DNA from: Oligoflexia bacterium
Lineage (GTDB): Bacteria > Bdellovibrionota > Bdellovibrionia > Bdellovibrionales > Bdellovibrionaceae
DNA length: 64,000 nt
Reading direction: 5' to 3'
Assembly: GCA_016861345.1 (NCBI GenBank)
Contig: BOLD01000014.1
Coordinates: 16,383 to 80,382, forward strand
Part shown: positions 53,221 to 61,978 of the stretch, in pieces
How the letters are laid out: the number at the start of each line of letters is the position of its first letter
Numbering within the stretch: the first letter of the stretch is position 1
Notes under the pieces: generated by a model
What the model saw: the letters and a program-made list of their open reading frames with translations, nothing else
What the model was told of the DNA's origin: nothing
Databases searched by the model: none
Position numbers and translations under genes: made by a program

Positions 53221-54396
53221 ATGATGTCAGAGACCGTGACCCACCAAAAAATACTATATTTTTCTGGTGATGCCTATTTTCAGGACGTTCTCAAGGCGAT
53301 TGGCCAGGCCCAATCTGAAATCACACTTGAATCTTATATTTTTGATTTTGATCCTATCGGAGTTCAAATTCTGAATGCCCTTGAACAAGCCCATCTGCGC
53401 GGGGTCAAAGTTCGCATATTGATTGATGGGGTCGGAAGTTACAATTGGCTCAGACAGATCACCCGTGAAGCCAAACAAAAATCACTGATGATGCGAGTAT
53501 ATCATCCCATGCTTTTTCAAGTACCTCTTTTTCAAATCTTATCCTGGAGAAATATCCAAAGAACCTTACTTTTTTTGAAGCGAACGAATAAACGAAATCA
53601 CCGAAAAACAATTATTCTTGATCGAAAAATTATATTTCTTGGCAGCTACAATATTTCACAAGTCCACAGTGAAAAATATATGGGCAAAAATGCATGGAGA
53701 GATACTGGAATTCAAGTTGTCTTTTCCCAGCCAAGTTCAGAAGAAATTATGACTGTTCATCGCGCCTTTATACAAGCCTGGAAAAGTGCGCGGCGCCTGA
53801 CCTCGATTAATTTTAAGTCCTTTATCAAAACTCCCTTTGCTCGCTTCAAGCCCGCTCCCAAGCTCTTTCGATTGAATTCACAAATGGATTTACGAGCAAC
53901 TCTTCTTCGGGATCTTCGACATCGAATGAAGCACTCTCAAAGAAGAATTCTCATTACCAACGCCTACTTCTTGCCACGTTTGTCTGTTTTGCGTGCAATT
54001 CGAAAAGCTGCAACAAGAGGTGTCTACGTGGCTCTTTTATTACCCGCAAAAACAGATGTTTGGTTCTTTCGCGAGGCCTCTCGTTCTCTCTACTATCGCT
54101 TGCTTCAATGGGGTGTTCATATTTTTGAATATAAACCTCGAGTTTTGCATGCAAAAACCATGATTATCGACGACTGGGCGACAGTGGGATCACATAATTT
54201 CAACCATCGAAGTCTGATTCATGATCTCGAAATTGAAACAGCTATTGATGACATGAGCACTCTCGAGAAACTACTCAAACAGTGGGATCAAGACATTCGT
54301 CTATCGCAACCCATTACGCTAGAAGATTTAGGTAAACAATCCTTGTTCCGACGAGCGATCTCACGCATTCTGTATTGGTTTCGGTACTGGATATGA
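53221..54396 (+). CDS. Cardiolipin synthase-like phospholipase D protein (ClsB type)
   Basis: 391 aa. Two HKD motifs: NHRKTIILDRKIIFLGSYN and LHAKTMIIDDWATVGSHN, with FNHRSLIHDLE after the second, as in cardiolipin synthases. No N-terminal membrane helices, which points to ClsB rather than ClsA. The next gene, overlapping by ATGA, is an EEP-family protein; E. coli clsB (ybhO) also neighbours ybhP of that family. ATG at 53221 or 53224 is likely. Confidence 0.85.
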   Translation: MMSETVTHQKILYFSGDAYFQDVLKAIGQAQSEITLESYIFDFDPIGVQILNALEQAHLRGVKVRILIDGVGSYNWLRQITREAKQKSLMMRVYHPMLFQVPLFQILSWRNIQRTLLFLKRTNKRNHRKTIILDRKIIFLGSYNISQVHSEKYMGKNAWRDTGIQVVFSQPSSEEIMTVHRAFIQAWKSARRLTSINFKSFIKTPFARFKPAPKLFRLNSQMDLRATLLRDLRHRMKHSQRRILITNAYFLPRLSVLRAIRKAATRGVYVALLLPAKTDVWFFREASRSLYYRLLQWGVHIFEYKPRVLHAKTMIIDDWATVGSHNFNHRSLIHDLEIETAIDDMSTLEKLLKQWDQDIRLSQPITLEDLGKQSLFRRAISRILYWFRYWI

Positions 54397-55142
54397 AAAT
54401 TCGAATCCTTTCTTACAACATTCATAAAGGCTTTCACTCTTTCGGAGTAAAATTTGTCCTGCATGAAATTCGCCAGGCCCTAAGAGAAACAAAGGCTGAC
54501 ATTTTACTCCTTCAAGAGGTTGTCGGGGAAAATAAAAATCACCAAAAAAATTTGAAAGACTGGCCCAGCGAAGCTCAGTTTGAGTTCTTGGCAGACTCAG
54601 TTTGGTCACACTATTCGTACGGAAAAAATGCTATCTTTGATGAAAGAAATCACGGCAATGCCATCTTAAGTAAATTCCCTATTCTTCAAGCCGAGAATAT
54701 CGACATTTCAAATAACAAATGGGAACAGCGAGGACTCCTTCACTGTGAACTACAAGTTCCAGAAATTCGTGGAAAAAGCCTACATCTTTTTAATGTCCAC
54801 TTAGACCTTTGGGAAAGTGGACGTCACAAACAACTTCATCGAATCATACAAAGAGCTCAATCCCATGTTCCCAATGGAGCTCCTTTTATTCTTGGCGGTG
54901 ACTTCAATGATTGGAGCCAATCCCTATCTCCCCTTTTCTACGAATTCTTGGGTGTCCACGAGTCCTTTGATCAGAACCAGGGCTCTCATGCCCAGACTTT
55001 TCCAAGTTTTTTTCCAGTCCTTCGTCTTGACCGTCTTTACTATAAACATCTTACTGTTTCATTCACGACTACGCTGACTGAGGAGCCTTGGTCTAATCTT
55101 TCAGATCACCTTCCCATTCTTGCAGAGTTTGAAATAGAATAG
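54393..55142 (+). CDS. Endonuclease/exonuclease/phosphatase (EEP) family protein, YbhP-like
   Basis: 249 aa. EEP motifs in order: RILSYNIHKGF, ILLLQEVVGE (metal Glu), HGNAILSKFP, NVHLDLWESGR, FILGGDFNDW and the final SDHLPILAEF. Such enzymes cleave phosphodiesters, either nucleic acid or phospholipid-type. ATG overlaps the stop of the cardiolipin-synthase-like gene, so co-translation is likely. Confidence 0.88.
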   Translation: MKIRILSYNIHKGFHSFGVKFVLHEIRQALRETKADILLLQEVVGENKNHQKNLKDWPSEAQFEFLADSVWSHYSYGKNAIFDERNHGNAILSKFPILQAENIDISNNKWEQRGLLHCELQVPEIRGKSLHLFNVHLDLWESGRHKQLHRIIQRAQSHVPNGAPFILGGDFNDWSQSLSPLFYEFLGVHESFDQNQGSHAQTFPSFFPVLRLDRLYYKHLTVSFTTTLTEEPWSNLSDHLPILAEFEIE

Positions 55143-55148
55143 ACAAAT

Positions 55149-55751
55149 ATGAAGAAAATTAAAATTGTCGTTACTGGCGGCCCATCTGGTGGAAAAACAA
55201 CTTTAATCGAAGCTCTCCAAAAGGACCTTGTTGGCACTGTTTCCATCGTTCCAGAAGCGGCTTCCATTCTTTATCGAGGCGGGTTTCCCAGAAAAAGCAC
55301 CGTCGCTGGAAAATCTCACGCACAAAGGGCCATCTGCTTTGTCCAACGTGAATTAGAAGACCTCGTCACCGCTGAAAACAAAGTCCAAGCCATTGTTTGT
55401 GATCGCGGATCATTAGATAGCATTGCTTATTGGCCCGGAGATGAAGCTGATTTTTTTCAATCACTCACAACAACGCGAGAGTTAGAAATGAAGCGATATG
55501 ACTGGGTACTTCATCTTGATACTGCTGACCATAATGGATTTGATATCTCTAATCCCATTCGAACTGAGTCCCACAAAGAAGCCCTCGAGCTAAATCACAT
55601 GATTAAAATAGCATGGCAGGGGCACCCTCAAAGAATTATCATTCCTCATAAAGATGATTTTCTTGAAAAAATTGGCAAAGCTCGAAAAGCAATCAAGCTG
55701 ATTTTAGCAGGCACACCTTACTCAGAAATTCTGAATCAACTTGAAATATAG
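55149..55751 (+). CDS. AAA_28-type P-loop NTPase/kinase
   Basis: 200 aa. Walker A VVTGGPSGGKTTL (residues 7-19), VPEAASILYRGGFP and VCDRGSLDSIAYW, as in NadR-kinase-like and thymidylate-kinase-like ATPases of the AAA_28 family. Probably phosphorylates a small molecule or protein. It starts 6 nt after the EEP gene, completing a three-gene unit. Confidence 0.8.
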   Translation: MKKIKIVVTGGPSGGKTTLIEALQKDLVGTVSIVPEAASILYRGGFPRKSTVAGKSHAQRAICFVQRELEDLVTAENKVQAIVCDRGSLDSIAYWPGDEADFFQSLTTTRELEMKRYDWVLHLDTADHNGFDISNPIRTESHKEALELNHMIKIAWQGHPQRIIIPHKDDFLEKIGKARKAIKLILAGTPYSEILNQLEI

Positions 55752-55755
55752 AACA

Positions 55756-56190
55756 CTATTGAGCGTATTTCTTTAAAAGCTCCGCAAGCATCACACTTGT
55801 CGCCTTGACAGGAGTATGAAAAGTCATTGCCTTCTTGATGGCAAGATCAAGCTCTCTAATGTTCACAGGCTTCTGTAAAAAATCAAAGGCCCCACGCGCA
55901 TAACTTTTTCTTATATTTTCGTTAGATGGATGTCCCGTCAAAAATATAAAGGGCAACTGGATATCCAAATCTAATAGTCCGCTCAGCAAACCAAACCCAT
56001 CAATATCTGGCATATCGATATCAGATACGATAACATCAGGTTGGACTTCATCTAACTGTCTCAGCAGATCCCTTACATTTGGATAAACATAGGCCTTTAC
56101 ATTGATTTTTTTTGAGACCTCAAGATACATAAAAAGCAGGTCTTCATCATCGTCACAAAAGGCAACTTTAATCTGTCTCTCTTCTAACAT
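55756..56190 (-). CDS. Stand-alone response regulator (receiver domain)
   Basis: 144 aa, one CheY-like receiver. Acidic pocket CDDDED (12-17), phospho-acceptor Asp57 in VIVSDIDMPDIDGF, Thr in FLTGHP and Lys in LQKPV. No output domain, only a short helical tail. Start choice is uncertain: GTG 56211 and ATG 56190 are in frame. ATG 56190 fits the domain edge and overlaps a five-codon frame that has a good Shine-Dalgarno. Confidence 0.88.
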   Translation of the reverse strand: MLEERQIKVAFCDDDEDLLFMYLEVSKKINVKAYVYPNVRDLLRQLDEVQPDVIVSDIDMPDIDGFGLLSGLLDLDIQLPFIFLTGHPSNENIRKSYARGAFDFLQKPVNIRELDLAIKKAMTFHTPVKATSVMLAELLKKYAQ

Positions 56191-56201
56191 AATAAATTCA
56201 T
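56184..56201 (-). promoter_or_regulatory. Possible micro-ORF coupled to the response regulator
   Basis: A frame of five codons plus stop (ATG 56201 to TAG 56184) has AGAGG 9 nt upstream, while the regulator's own ATG at 56190 has no Shine-Dalgarno and lies inside it. Termination-reinitiation would explain the layout. Confidence 0.3.
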
Positions 56202-56289
56202 AACCAGACACCTCTTAAAATTCAACTTATTTGCTTTAATCTTGGGGCGCGTTAGAAATCATCTCATTTCAAGACAAATTATTTAGGAC

Positions 56290-56316
56290 TTAATGTTTTT
56301 AAAAAATATCCGATAA
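56290..56316 (+). promoter_or_regulatory. Candidate sigma-28 promoter of the FliG-like gene
   Basis: TTAA (56290-56293), 15 nt, TCCGATAA (56309-56316): one mismatch in each box against TAAA-N15-GCCGATAA, with exact spacing. It overlaps an 8-bp inverted repeat AGGACTTA/TAAGTCCT (56285-56292, 56314-56321). Confidence 0.45.
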
Positions 56317-56335
56317 GTCCTTGGTCGAGGTCATT

Positions 56336-56803
56336 ATGTCTTTACTGCAAAAATATCGAAAAAAGCCTGACGGTTTTATCCAACTTGTTCATCTGATTGA
56401 ATCCAGCGAACCCGCAACACAAAAGAATCTTCTCCATCTTGTTGGCACTGAAGATCCAGGATGGGCACATTTAATTAAGACTAAAGCCCTAACTCCGGAG
56501 AGAATTCTCGGCTGGCCCCCTCATATTCTTCAAAAAATTTTACTTCAGTTTAGCCTTCCTCTATTGGCTACACTTTATGCTACTTCGTCCGATGAAACAC
56601 GGGTAGCCATTCTCAATGCCATTCCTGAATATCAAATCCGCACGGTTCAAGATCACGCTCTGGACCATCCTCATGACGAAAGCCAGGCCCTTGCTTGCCG
56701 TCTTCGTCTGGTTCAAATAACTCGAGAACTTCAAGCCAAGGGAAATCTTTGCTTTCGAGAATTCGATCCCCTACTCGATCTTGACCAGCGCTTAACCGCA
56801 TAA
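56336..56803 (+). CDS. FliG-like orphan protein
   Basis: 155 aa, helical. LGWPPHILQKILLQFSLPLL then LATLYATSSDETRVAILNAI and a later helix resemble the armadillo-type FliG middle domain (il...s...la.al...se..r..il..i). No C-terminal charged torque helix of true FliG is evident. GAGG lies 6 nt before ATG, and a sigma-28-like promoter precedes it, supporting a flagellar link. Family resemblance is judged by eye and moderate. Confidence 0.5.
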   Translation: MSLLQKYRKKPDGFIQLVHLIESSEPATQKNLLHLVGTEDPGWAHLIKTKALTPERILGWPPHILQKILLQFSLPLLATLYATSSDETRVAILNAIPEYQIRTVQDHALDHPHDESQALACRLRLVQITRELQAKGNLCFREFDPLLDLDQRLTA

Positions 56804-56843
56804 ATTCGTTGATAACTTACTCATTCAACGCTGAAATAGTGGA

Positions 56844-58568
56844 ATGAGAAGCATGTTCTTTATTGCTGTACCGTTTTTATTTCTTTCATCACTAACATCA
56901 TTTGGGGCAGAGGATACGCTGTTCTTTCCAATAGATAAGAACAACGTCAAAGTCTTAAACCAAAGCTTTGAGTACAAACTCATCGATAAAGATAACTTCA
57001 AGGTGGGTGACGTTCTGATGAATGCAAACCAATTTGAATTGCATATTGACCCAGAAAACCGCGATGGTAAATACAAAATCAAGTTTAAGTGGCCATCAGG
57101 AATGATCACAAAGGGTGAAATCGTTCTTAAGGATAATGCAGGAAAAATTATTTGGAAGACCCCCATTTCTCCCGAATCACTCAAAATTGAAAAATCTCAA
57201 ATTGAACAACGTGGAGACATTTATAGAACGGACGTGGCGACGTTTGAGACTGAATCGCTCGACGAAGCAACACTTAAGAAACTTCAACTCTATCCATTCT
57301 TTAAATACTGCATCCAAAGAACAGAGGAGCTGACAAGCCTCTTTCTCTGCTCTAAAGATCTCTATTACAAAGAAGTTGATAAAGGTTTCTCTATTCAGTC
57401 TCGAGACAGTTTCCGTCGCGAATCCCATGTCGAAATCAATGGAAAAGTTGTCGGAGAGCAAGGAATGATCATACTTCAATCAAAAAAAAATCCAGTGAGT
57501 ATGAAAGCACTTCTTCTCTCTGGAGCTAGTATCGAAGCCAATACTCGCCTAACCGATGTCGACTTTAAAGATTTTTACAGCTCTCAAGAAGGGAAAAAGA
57601 TTTTTGTTCGAGCTGTCGGTGCAGAACCAGCAAAGGAAGAGCTCATCACCAAAAGAGAAGCTGATGGATGGTGGATGGAACTTGATATCAATCGCCCCAT
57701 ATTCTACGTCAAGGGCGAAGGCGATATCCCCATGAGACAAGAATTCATTGTCAGCGGAAAGCCTAGAAGCGAATCACTGAAGGTGCCCTACGCCTCAACT
57801 CCATCATTAAAAACATATAGCTCTGAAGAAACAGTGGCCCTAAAAAAGAGTTCTGACTACTCGCTATCAGTATATGATAAAAATAGTTCACTGAGAGATA
57901 ACGGAACCTCTTACCTATGGACCATAAAAAATTTGGCAGTCGGAGAGCTGAATCGTGGATATCTCAAGGTCAAATCAAAGGATGGTGAATATGTTGCCGC
58001 CCACGACATCCTTCGAGGAAAAAGGCATGAATTCAACGCCAAACTTCACATTCCTAACACAGCCGTAAGTCTTCGACTTGAACAATGGATTACTCTTCGC
58101 TGGGGATGGGCGCTGGGATATGACCATTACATCACAAAAGGGGCAAGCGAGCCTCATTTCTCTATCACTTCCATTGAGGGATTAATGAGATTCACTCCAG
58201 GACTTCACTATGTCGATAAAAGTCATGGAATCAGCCTCGGTTACAACATTTACAAGGCCGATAGCGTTTCAATTGGATCCCCAACAATCGGTGGCTATCT
58301 CGTCCAAGCTGCTCCAAAGAAATGGAATAAATACTTTCAATGGATTAACTACCGCATCAAGCTACCTCTTGGGGGTAAAGGGAATGACTTTAAGCTTTCA
58401 ACGGCCTATCAACTTGAAGCTCTCCTGAAATGGCAAACATCGACAGCAGCGATTTTAGAACTTGGGACCCGGCTAGAAAGCTATCAATTCCAATCTGAGC
58501 TTGCTCAGTCGAGCAACTATACCTATAGCCGCACGCTTCTCTTTGGTGGAATTTCCTGGCTCTTCTAG
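56844..58568 (+). CDS. Secreted protein with a C-terminal beta-barrel-like region
   Basis: 574 aa. Signal peptide (1-21, TSFGAED). Residues about 20-400 contain beta-rich segments and a short cysteine pair (FKYCIQRT, LFLCSKDL). The last 170 residues alternate like membrane strands (VSLRLEQWITLRWGWALGY, ILELGTRLESYQF) and the chain ends in Phe, the usual BAM signal. Probably outer membrane. Function unknown; it follows the FliG-like gene by 40 nt. Confidence 0.7.
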   Translation: MRSMFFIAVPFLFLSSLTSFGAEDTLFFPIDKNNVKVLNQSFEYKLIDKDNFKVGDVLMNANQFELHIDPENRDGKYKIKFKWPSGMITKGEIVLKDNAGKIIWKTPISPESLKIEKSQIEQRGDIYRTDVATFETESLDEATLKKLQLYPFFKYCIQRTEELTSLFLCSKDLYYKEVDKGFSIQSRDSFRRESHVEINGKVVGEQGMIILQSKKNPVSMKALLLSGASIEANTRLTDVDFKDFYSSQEGKKIFVRAVGAEPAKEELITKREADGWWMELDINRPIFYVKGEGDIPMRQEFIVSGKPRSESLKVPYASTPSLKTYSSEETVALKKSSDYSLSVYDKNSSLRDNGTSYLWTIKNLAVGELNRGYLKVKSKDGEYVAAHDILRGKRHEFNAKLHIPNTAVSLRLEQWITLRWGWALGYDHYITKGASEPHFSITSIEGLMRFTPGLHYVDKSHGISLGYNIYKADSVSIGSPTIGGYLVQAAPKKWNKYFQWINYRIKLPLGGKGNDFKLSTAYQLEALLKWQTSTAAILELGTRLESYQFQSELAQSSNYTYSRTLLFGGISWLF

Positions 58569-58578
58569 TTTTTTAAAT

Positions 58579-60531
58579 TTATTTTTTTCGGAAGAAGGAC
58601 CCCACAAGGTCCTTCAAATCTGCGCTGAGTACATCTCTCTTCTGAGCTGCCTTACTTGCCAAGACTGACAACTCTCGCCGAGCCACGATCATATTTGAAT
58701 CAATTGCCATTGCCTTTTCAAAATGCTTTCGCGCATTCTGATAATCCTGTTTAGCCTTACACACCAAACCAACAACATAGTGATAAATTGCATCAAACTT
58801 TTCTTCAGGTGGAACCTGCACAAGGTCCATTTCCGCCTCCCGGATCGCCTGATCCCGTTGCTGCGAATTTGGGTCAACAAGCCCAACCTTTGCCCAAACA
58901 AGATAGAGTCTAATTTTATCTAAATTTGGATCGACACCTTTGGCCTTTTTTAATAATTCAAGCGCCTGTCGAAACAAAGATTTTTGCAAGAGATTCTTTG
59001 CCTCTTCAAATTGAGAGGCAGCTTTTAATTTTAGCTCCATCTCGCCTTTTGCAATTTCATCCTTCAGTTTATCCCGACTTCCACTCTTATTGAAATCATA
59101 TGCCTGCTGTGCCAAATTCACAATTTGAGAGTAAACCTGCACCATTTCCTTTTGATCCGCTGGAGGCTGGGGTCCAAGAATCTTCACAAATTCTTTCACA
59201 ATAAATTCTGGATCACCACTTCCCGCCATCTGAGACATTAACTCAAATGTTTCAACTTTGTTCTTACCATGAAGCTGACCGTAGATCTTTTTTAACCACT
59301 TAAAGCGATCTGCAGAAGCCTCTGCACTGCCCCCTTCGTCAAATGAAATCAACCCATTCGTCAGCAGAAAATGAAGGGCTTTATATAAGGGCTCCTCTTG
59401 AAAGTGATTCGAATCTAAAATTTGATTCAACGTCTTTCCGTTGGTGACGTACTCAACAATCTGAGGCAACTTTTCAACCAAAGGCATTCTCAGCGCCGGA
59501 TGGGAATCGTTATACAAAGGTGTTTTTCGAATTTGACAAGAAGACCATTGTAAAAAATGAGTCTTCAACCAAGCCGAACTAATTTTGGATGCAATCCAAT
59601 CATGAAGAAAAGTTAAAAACACGTCTGTATCAATATTGGGGGACGTCAACTCAACATCATCTTCAACAAAGTTCACATTAACTCGCTGATCAATTATTGT
59701 TCGCGACAATCGAATATTCATTTGCTGAGCAAGTATAATATCCAGAGCGTGAGGGCTGATGAGGCTTGATTGAACTAATCTTTCACCAATCTTTCGCCCT
59801 TGACTGGGAGAACTCATCACCTGATTTAAGTCCTCTGGCAAAACAAAGCCACTATCAATAAGCAGCTTTCCCAAGTAGGTTTCCTTATCTGGAATATCAA
59901 CTCCCACAATAACCCCATGAGAAACTGTAATCCCATAAAGCTCTCCTTGAGCTGAAGCAATATTTAAATGCCCTGAGCTTTTTGACTCAACAATCAGACT
60001 ATAGATAAATGGCAAATCAAACCCGTGAATTTCATCCAGGGCCTCAAGCGTTTTTTTCTTCTCGCGCAGAGCACCCTTTCCAGCTCCCTTACTAAACAGT
60101 TGATAAAGAGCTTTTCGTGGATGAAGAATAATCTTTGAACTGGTCTGATTCTCTAGAACCGGCTTCTCAACAAGAGTTACAGCGTCTTTGATATCAAAAG
60201 GTTTTTTGAGAAACTGTACGGCCGAGGTCGCTCTCAAGGCTTCTTTAACGAAAGCCTGATCTGTAAAGATACCGCTCATCAAAATCACATCCAGCTGATC
60301 TTCTGAAAAGTCTGGCCTTAATCCTTCAACGAACTCAACTCCACTGACGTCAGGCAAAAGACAGTCGATAAATAATGTCCCAATTGGATTTTTATGCAAA
60401 ATTTCTTTGGCTTCAGAAGGGCGAGAAGTCGCATGCACAATGAAGCCCTCTCGAGAAAAAGCGGCTTGAAGCGCATTCAGCAAAGTGGAATCGTCCTCAA
60501 GAATAAGAATTTGATTTCGCAAGCCTGACAC
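58579..60531 (-). CDS. Receiver, DUF4388 and TPR multidomain regulator
   Basis: 650 aa. Receiver domain at 1-120 with phospho-acceptor Asp56 (LFIDCLLPDVSG) and FLKKPFD. A DUF4388/PATAN-like region follows at about 160-300 (SSGHLNIASAQGELYGITVS). From about 420 the chain is helical with TPR-like repeats (AIYHYVVGLVCKAKQDYQNA). GTG start with GGGGGATC upstream. It has its own sigma-28-like promoter and lies downstream of the partner-switching genes on the same strand. Output by protein-protein contact is likely. Confidence 0.8.
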   Translation of the reverse strand: MSGLRNQILILEDDSTLLNALQAAFSREGFIVHATSRPSEAKEILHKNPIGTLFIDCLLPDVSGVEFVEGLRPDFSEDQLDVILMSGIFTDQAFVKEALRATSAVQFLKKPFDIKDAVTLVEKPVLENQTSSKIILHPRKALYQLFSKGAGKGALREKKKTLEALDEIHGFDLPFIYSLIVESKSSGHLNIASAQGELYGITVSHGVIVGVDIPDKETYLGKLLIDSGFVLPEDLNQVMSSPSQGRKIGERLVQSSLISPHALDIILAQQMNIRLSRTIIDQRVNVNFVEDDVELTSPNIDTDVFLTFLHDWIASKISSAWLKTHFLQWSSCQIRKTPLYNDSHPALRMPLVEKLPQIVEYVTNGKTLNQILDSNHFQEEPLYKALHFLLTNGLISFDEGGSAEASADRFKWLKKIYGQLHGKNKVETFELMSQMAGSGDPEFIVKEFVKILGPQPPADQKEMVQVYSQIVNLAQQAYDFNKSGSRDKLKDEIAKGEMELKLKAASQFEEAKNLLQKSLFRQALELLKKAKGVDPNLDKIRLYLVWAKVGLVDPNSQQRDQAIREAEMDLVQVPPEEKFDAIYHYVVGLVCKAKQDYQNARKHFEKAMAIDSNMIVARRELSVLASKAAQKRDVLSADLKDLVGSFFRKK

Positions 60532-60583
60532 TATCGATCCCCCAAAAAGGCTTCACTTAAAGCCACGCACTTAGATCAATAAC

Positions 60584-60610
60584 TTATCGGCATTTCTCTG
60601 ATTATCTTGA
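60584..60610 (-). promoter_or_regulatory. Candidate sigma-28 promoter of the receiver-TPR gene
   Basis: Minus strand TCAA (60610-60607), 15 nt, GCCGATAA (60591-60584). The -10 is a perfect match to the FliA consensus and the spacing is exact; the -35 has one mismatch. Confidence 0.6.
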
Positions 60611-60641
60611 CGAACTGAGTGTTTTCAGGACCTTGATCGAG

Positions 60642-61112
60642 TTACTTCTTAATAAACTTGAAGTATTTTGCCTCAACAACATCCATTTCCATAACATTTC
60701 CCTCGTCATCCTTGACGGCAGCCGGAGGGTTCACCGCAGAATCTGTAAACTCTTTTCCGTAGGTAAATAGGACATTTTTTTCAGACCCAGAGTCTTCGTT
60801 ATAGTATGGAACATAAAAAGACATCACCTTACCACTTGCAGGCAAAAAACCCTGAACCATGTTGATCTGATCAACAATGATCTTAGGACACTGATGATAT
60901 TTCACAGGAGCCGTTCCCGCAGTTCCAATCCACTTAATCCACTCTCGTATTCCACAAGAATTAATGCTCTTCACCATGCCCAATTGTAGATCCACCGAAG
61001 CTGCCCCACTTAAAGAATACGCATTAAAGTCAATATCCTCATCAACCACACCCGAAATTGTGACTTTGTATTGAGGAGTAGCTTTGTCGACTTTAATTTC
61101 ATACTTACCCAT
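60642..61112 (-). CDS. STAS-like anti-anti-sigma protein
   Basis: 156 aa. The segment VKSINSCGIREWIKWI (residues 48-63) matches the STAS phosphorylation loop D-S-S/T-G of SpoIIAA and RsbV, with Asn51, Ser52, Cys53, Gly54; Ser52 would be the phospho-acceptor. The C-terminal extension of about 50 residues is longer than RsbV. ACGGAGGAATT precedes ATG. Its neighbours are a GHKL kinase and a PP2C phosphatase, so it is the switch partner. Confidence 0.75.
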   Translation of the reverse strand: MGKYEIKVDKATPQYKVTISGVVDEDIDFNAYSLSGAASVDLQLGMVKSINSCGIREWIKWIGTAGTAPVKYHQCPKIIVDQINMVQGFLPASGKVMSFYVPYYNEDSGSEKNVLFTYGKEFTDSAVNPPAAVKDDEGNVMEMDVVEAKYFKFIKK

Positions 61113-61142
61113 AATTCCTCCGTGGAATATTTAACTATGTCT

Positions 61143-61973
61143 CTAAATTTCAATCAAATGAAGATTTTTTTTAACTTCCGCTCTTTGTCGATAACTAAGT
61201 CCCAGTGGTATAATGCAGGTTACCACAGTCATCTTCCCTGGCACCACCCCAAGAAACATGGACGAGCAATGCTCGAACATAATAACACAACCAAGCCCCG
61301 CCCCTCCTGGTCTTTTTATATTCAAGGATTCTCCCGCACCCTTTTGATAAACTTCGTCCATCCGGCGAATAAACTTTTGAATATTCAAAGATCCATAAGG
61401 GTCCATGCAGCTAATTGCAAGAGCCTGATCATCACGAACAAGCGTCATTTTTGCTTTCTGTCCATGAACATAAGGATGCTCAAATCGACCCATCTGTTGA
61501 GCCTCTCTAGGAGCATCAAGAACTGCATTCATATATAATTCTTCAACAATACAATTGACAGACTCGTGAACATTCTGATTTTTTAAATTCTCAATAAATT
61601 TTTCACTGGTTTTCTTTAATCGCTCTTTGTCAGTCGGAGCATTAAATTCAGCAAAAATCATATCCTGTGGTTCGCTCACAAAATACTCTGCCTGGGCATC
61701 AAAGTATAACTGGGGCTTCTCGATCAGGCGAGCCGCCTTTTCAAGATCGGAAACAAAAGTCTCATCATTTTTCTGAATAATGTTCCAACATTTTTTCTGG
61801 GTAAAGGTGGAAATAAGCTCTTTCGGCTCAGTCCCATTTAAGACAAGTACACTTTCTCGACCTAAGACTTCAGGACATGATGCGAGATCATAGGCAGACA
61901 CTGAAGAGTAAATCTGAGAAAATCTCATCGGAACTTCTGAAAAAAATTGGGGATCTGCAGAGAAAAATTTCAT
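61143..61973 (-). CDS. SpoIIAB/RsbW-like serine kinase (GHKL ATPase)
   Basis: 276 aa. The N-terminal half (1-115) is unrecognised. The C-terminal half is a HATPase: N box ESVNCIVEELYMNAV (Asn149), DPYGSL (Asp191, G1 site) and GGAGLGC (223-229, G2). It lacks the phospho-accepting His of sensor kinases. By family it phosphorylates the STAS protein and is opposed by the PP2C phosphatase that ends 5 nt upstream. Confidence 0.8.
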   Translation of the reverse strand: MKFFSADPQFFSEVPMRFSQIYSSVSAYDLASCPEVLGRESVLVLNGTEPKELISTFTQKKCWNIIQKNDETFVSDLEKAARLIEKPQLYFDAQAEYFVSEPQDMIFAEFNAPTDKERLKKTSEKFIENLKNQNVHESVNCIVEELYMNAVLDAPREAQQMGRFEHPYVHGQKAKMTLVRDDQALAISCMDPYGSLNIQKFIRRMDEVYQKGAGESLNIKRPGGAGLGCVIMFEHCSSMFLGVVPGKMTVVTCIIPLGLSYRQRAEVKKNLHLIEI

Positions 61974-61978
61974 ATATT

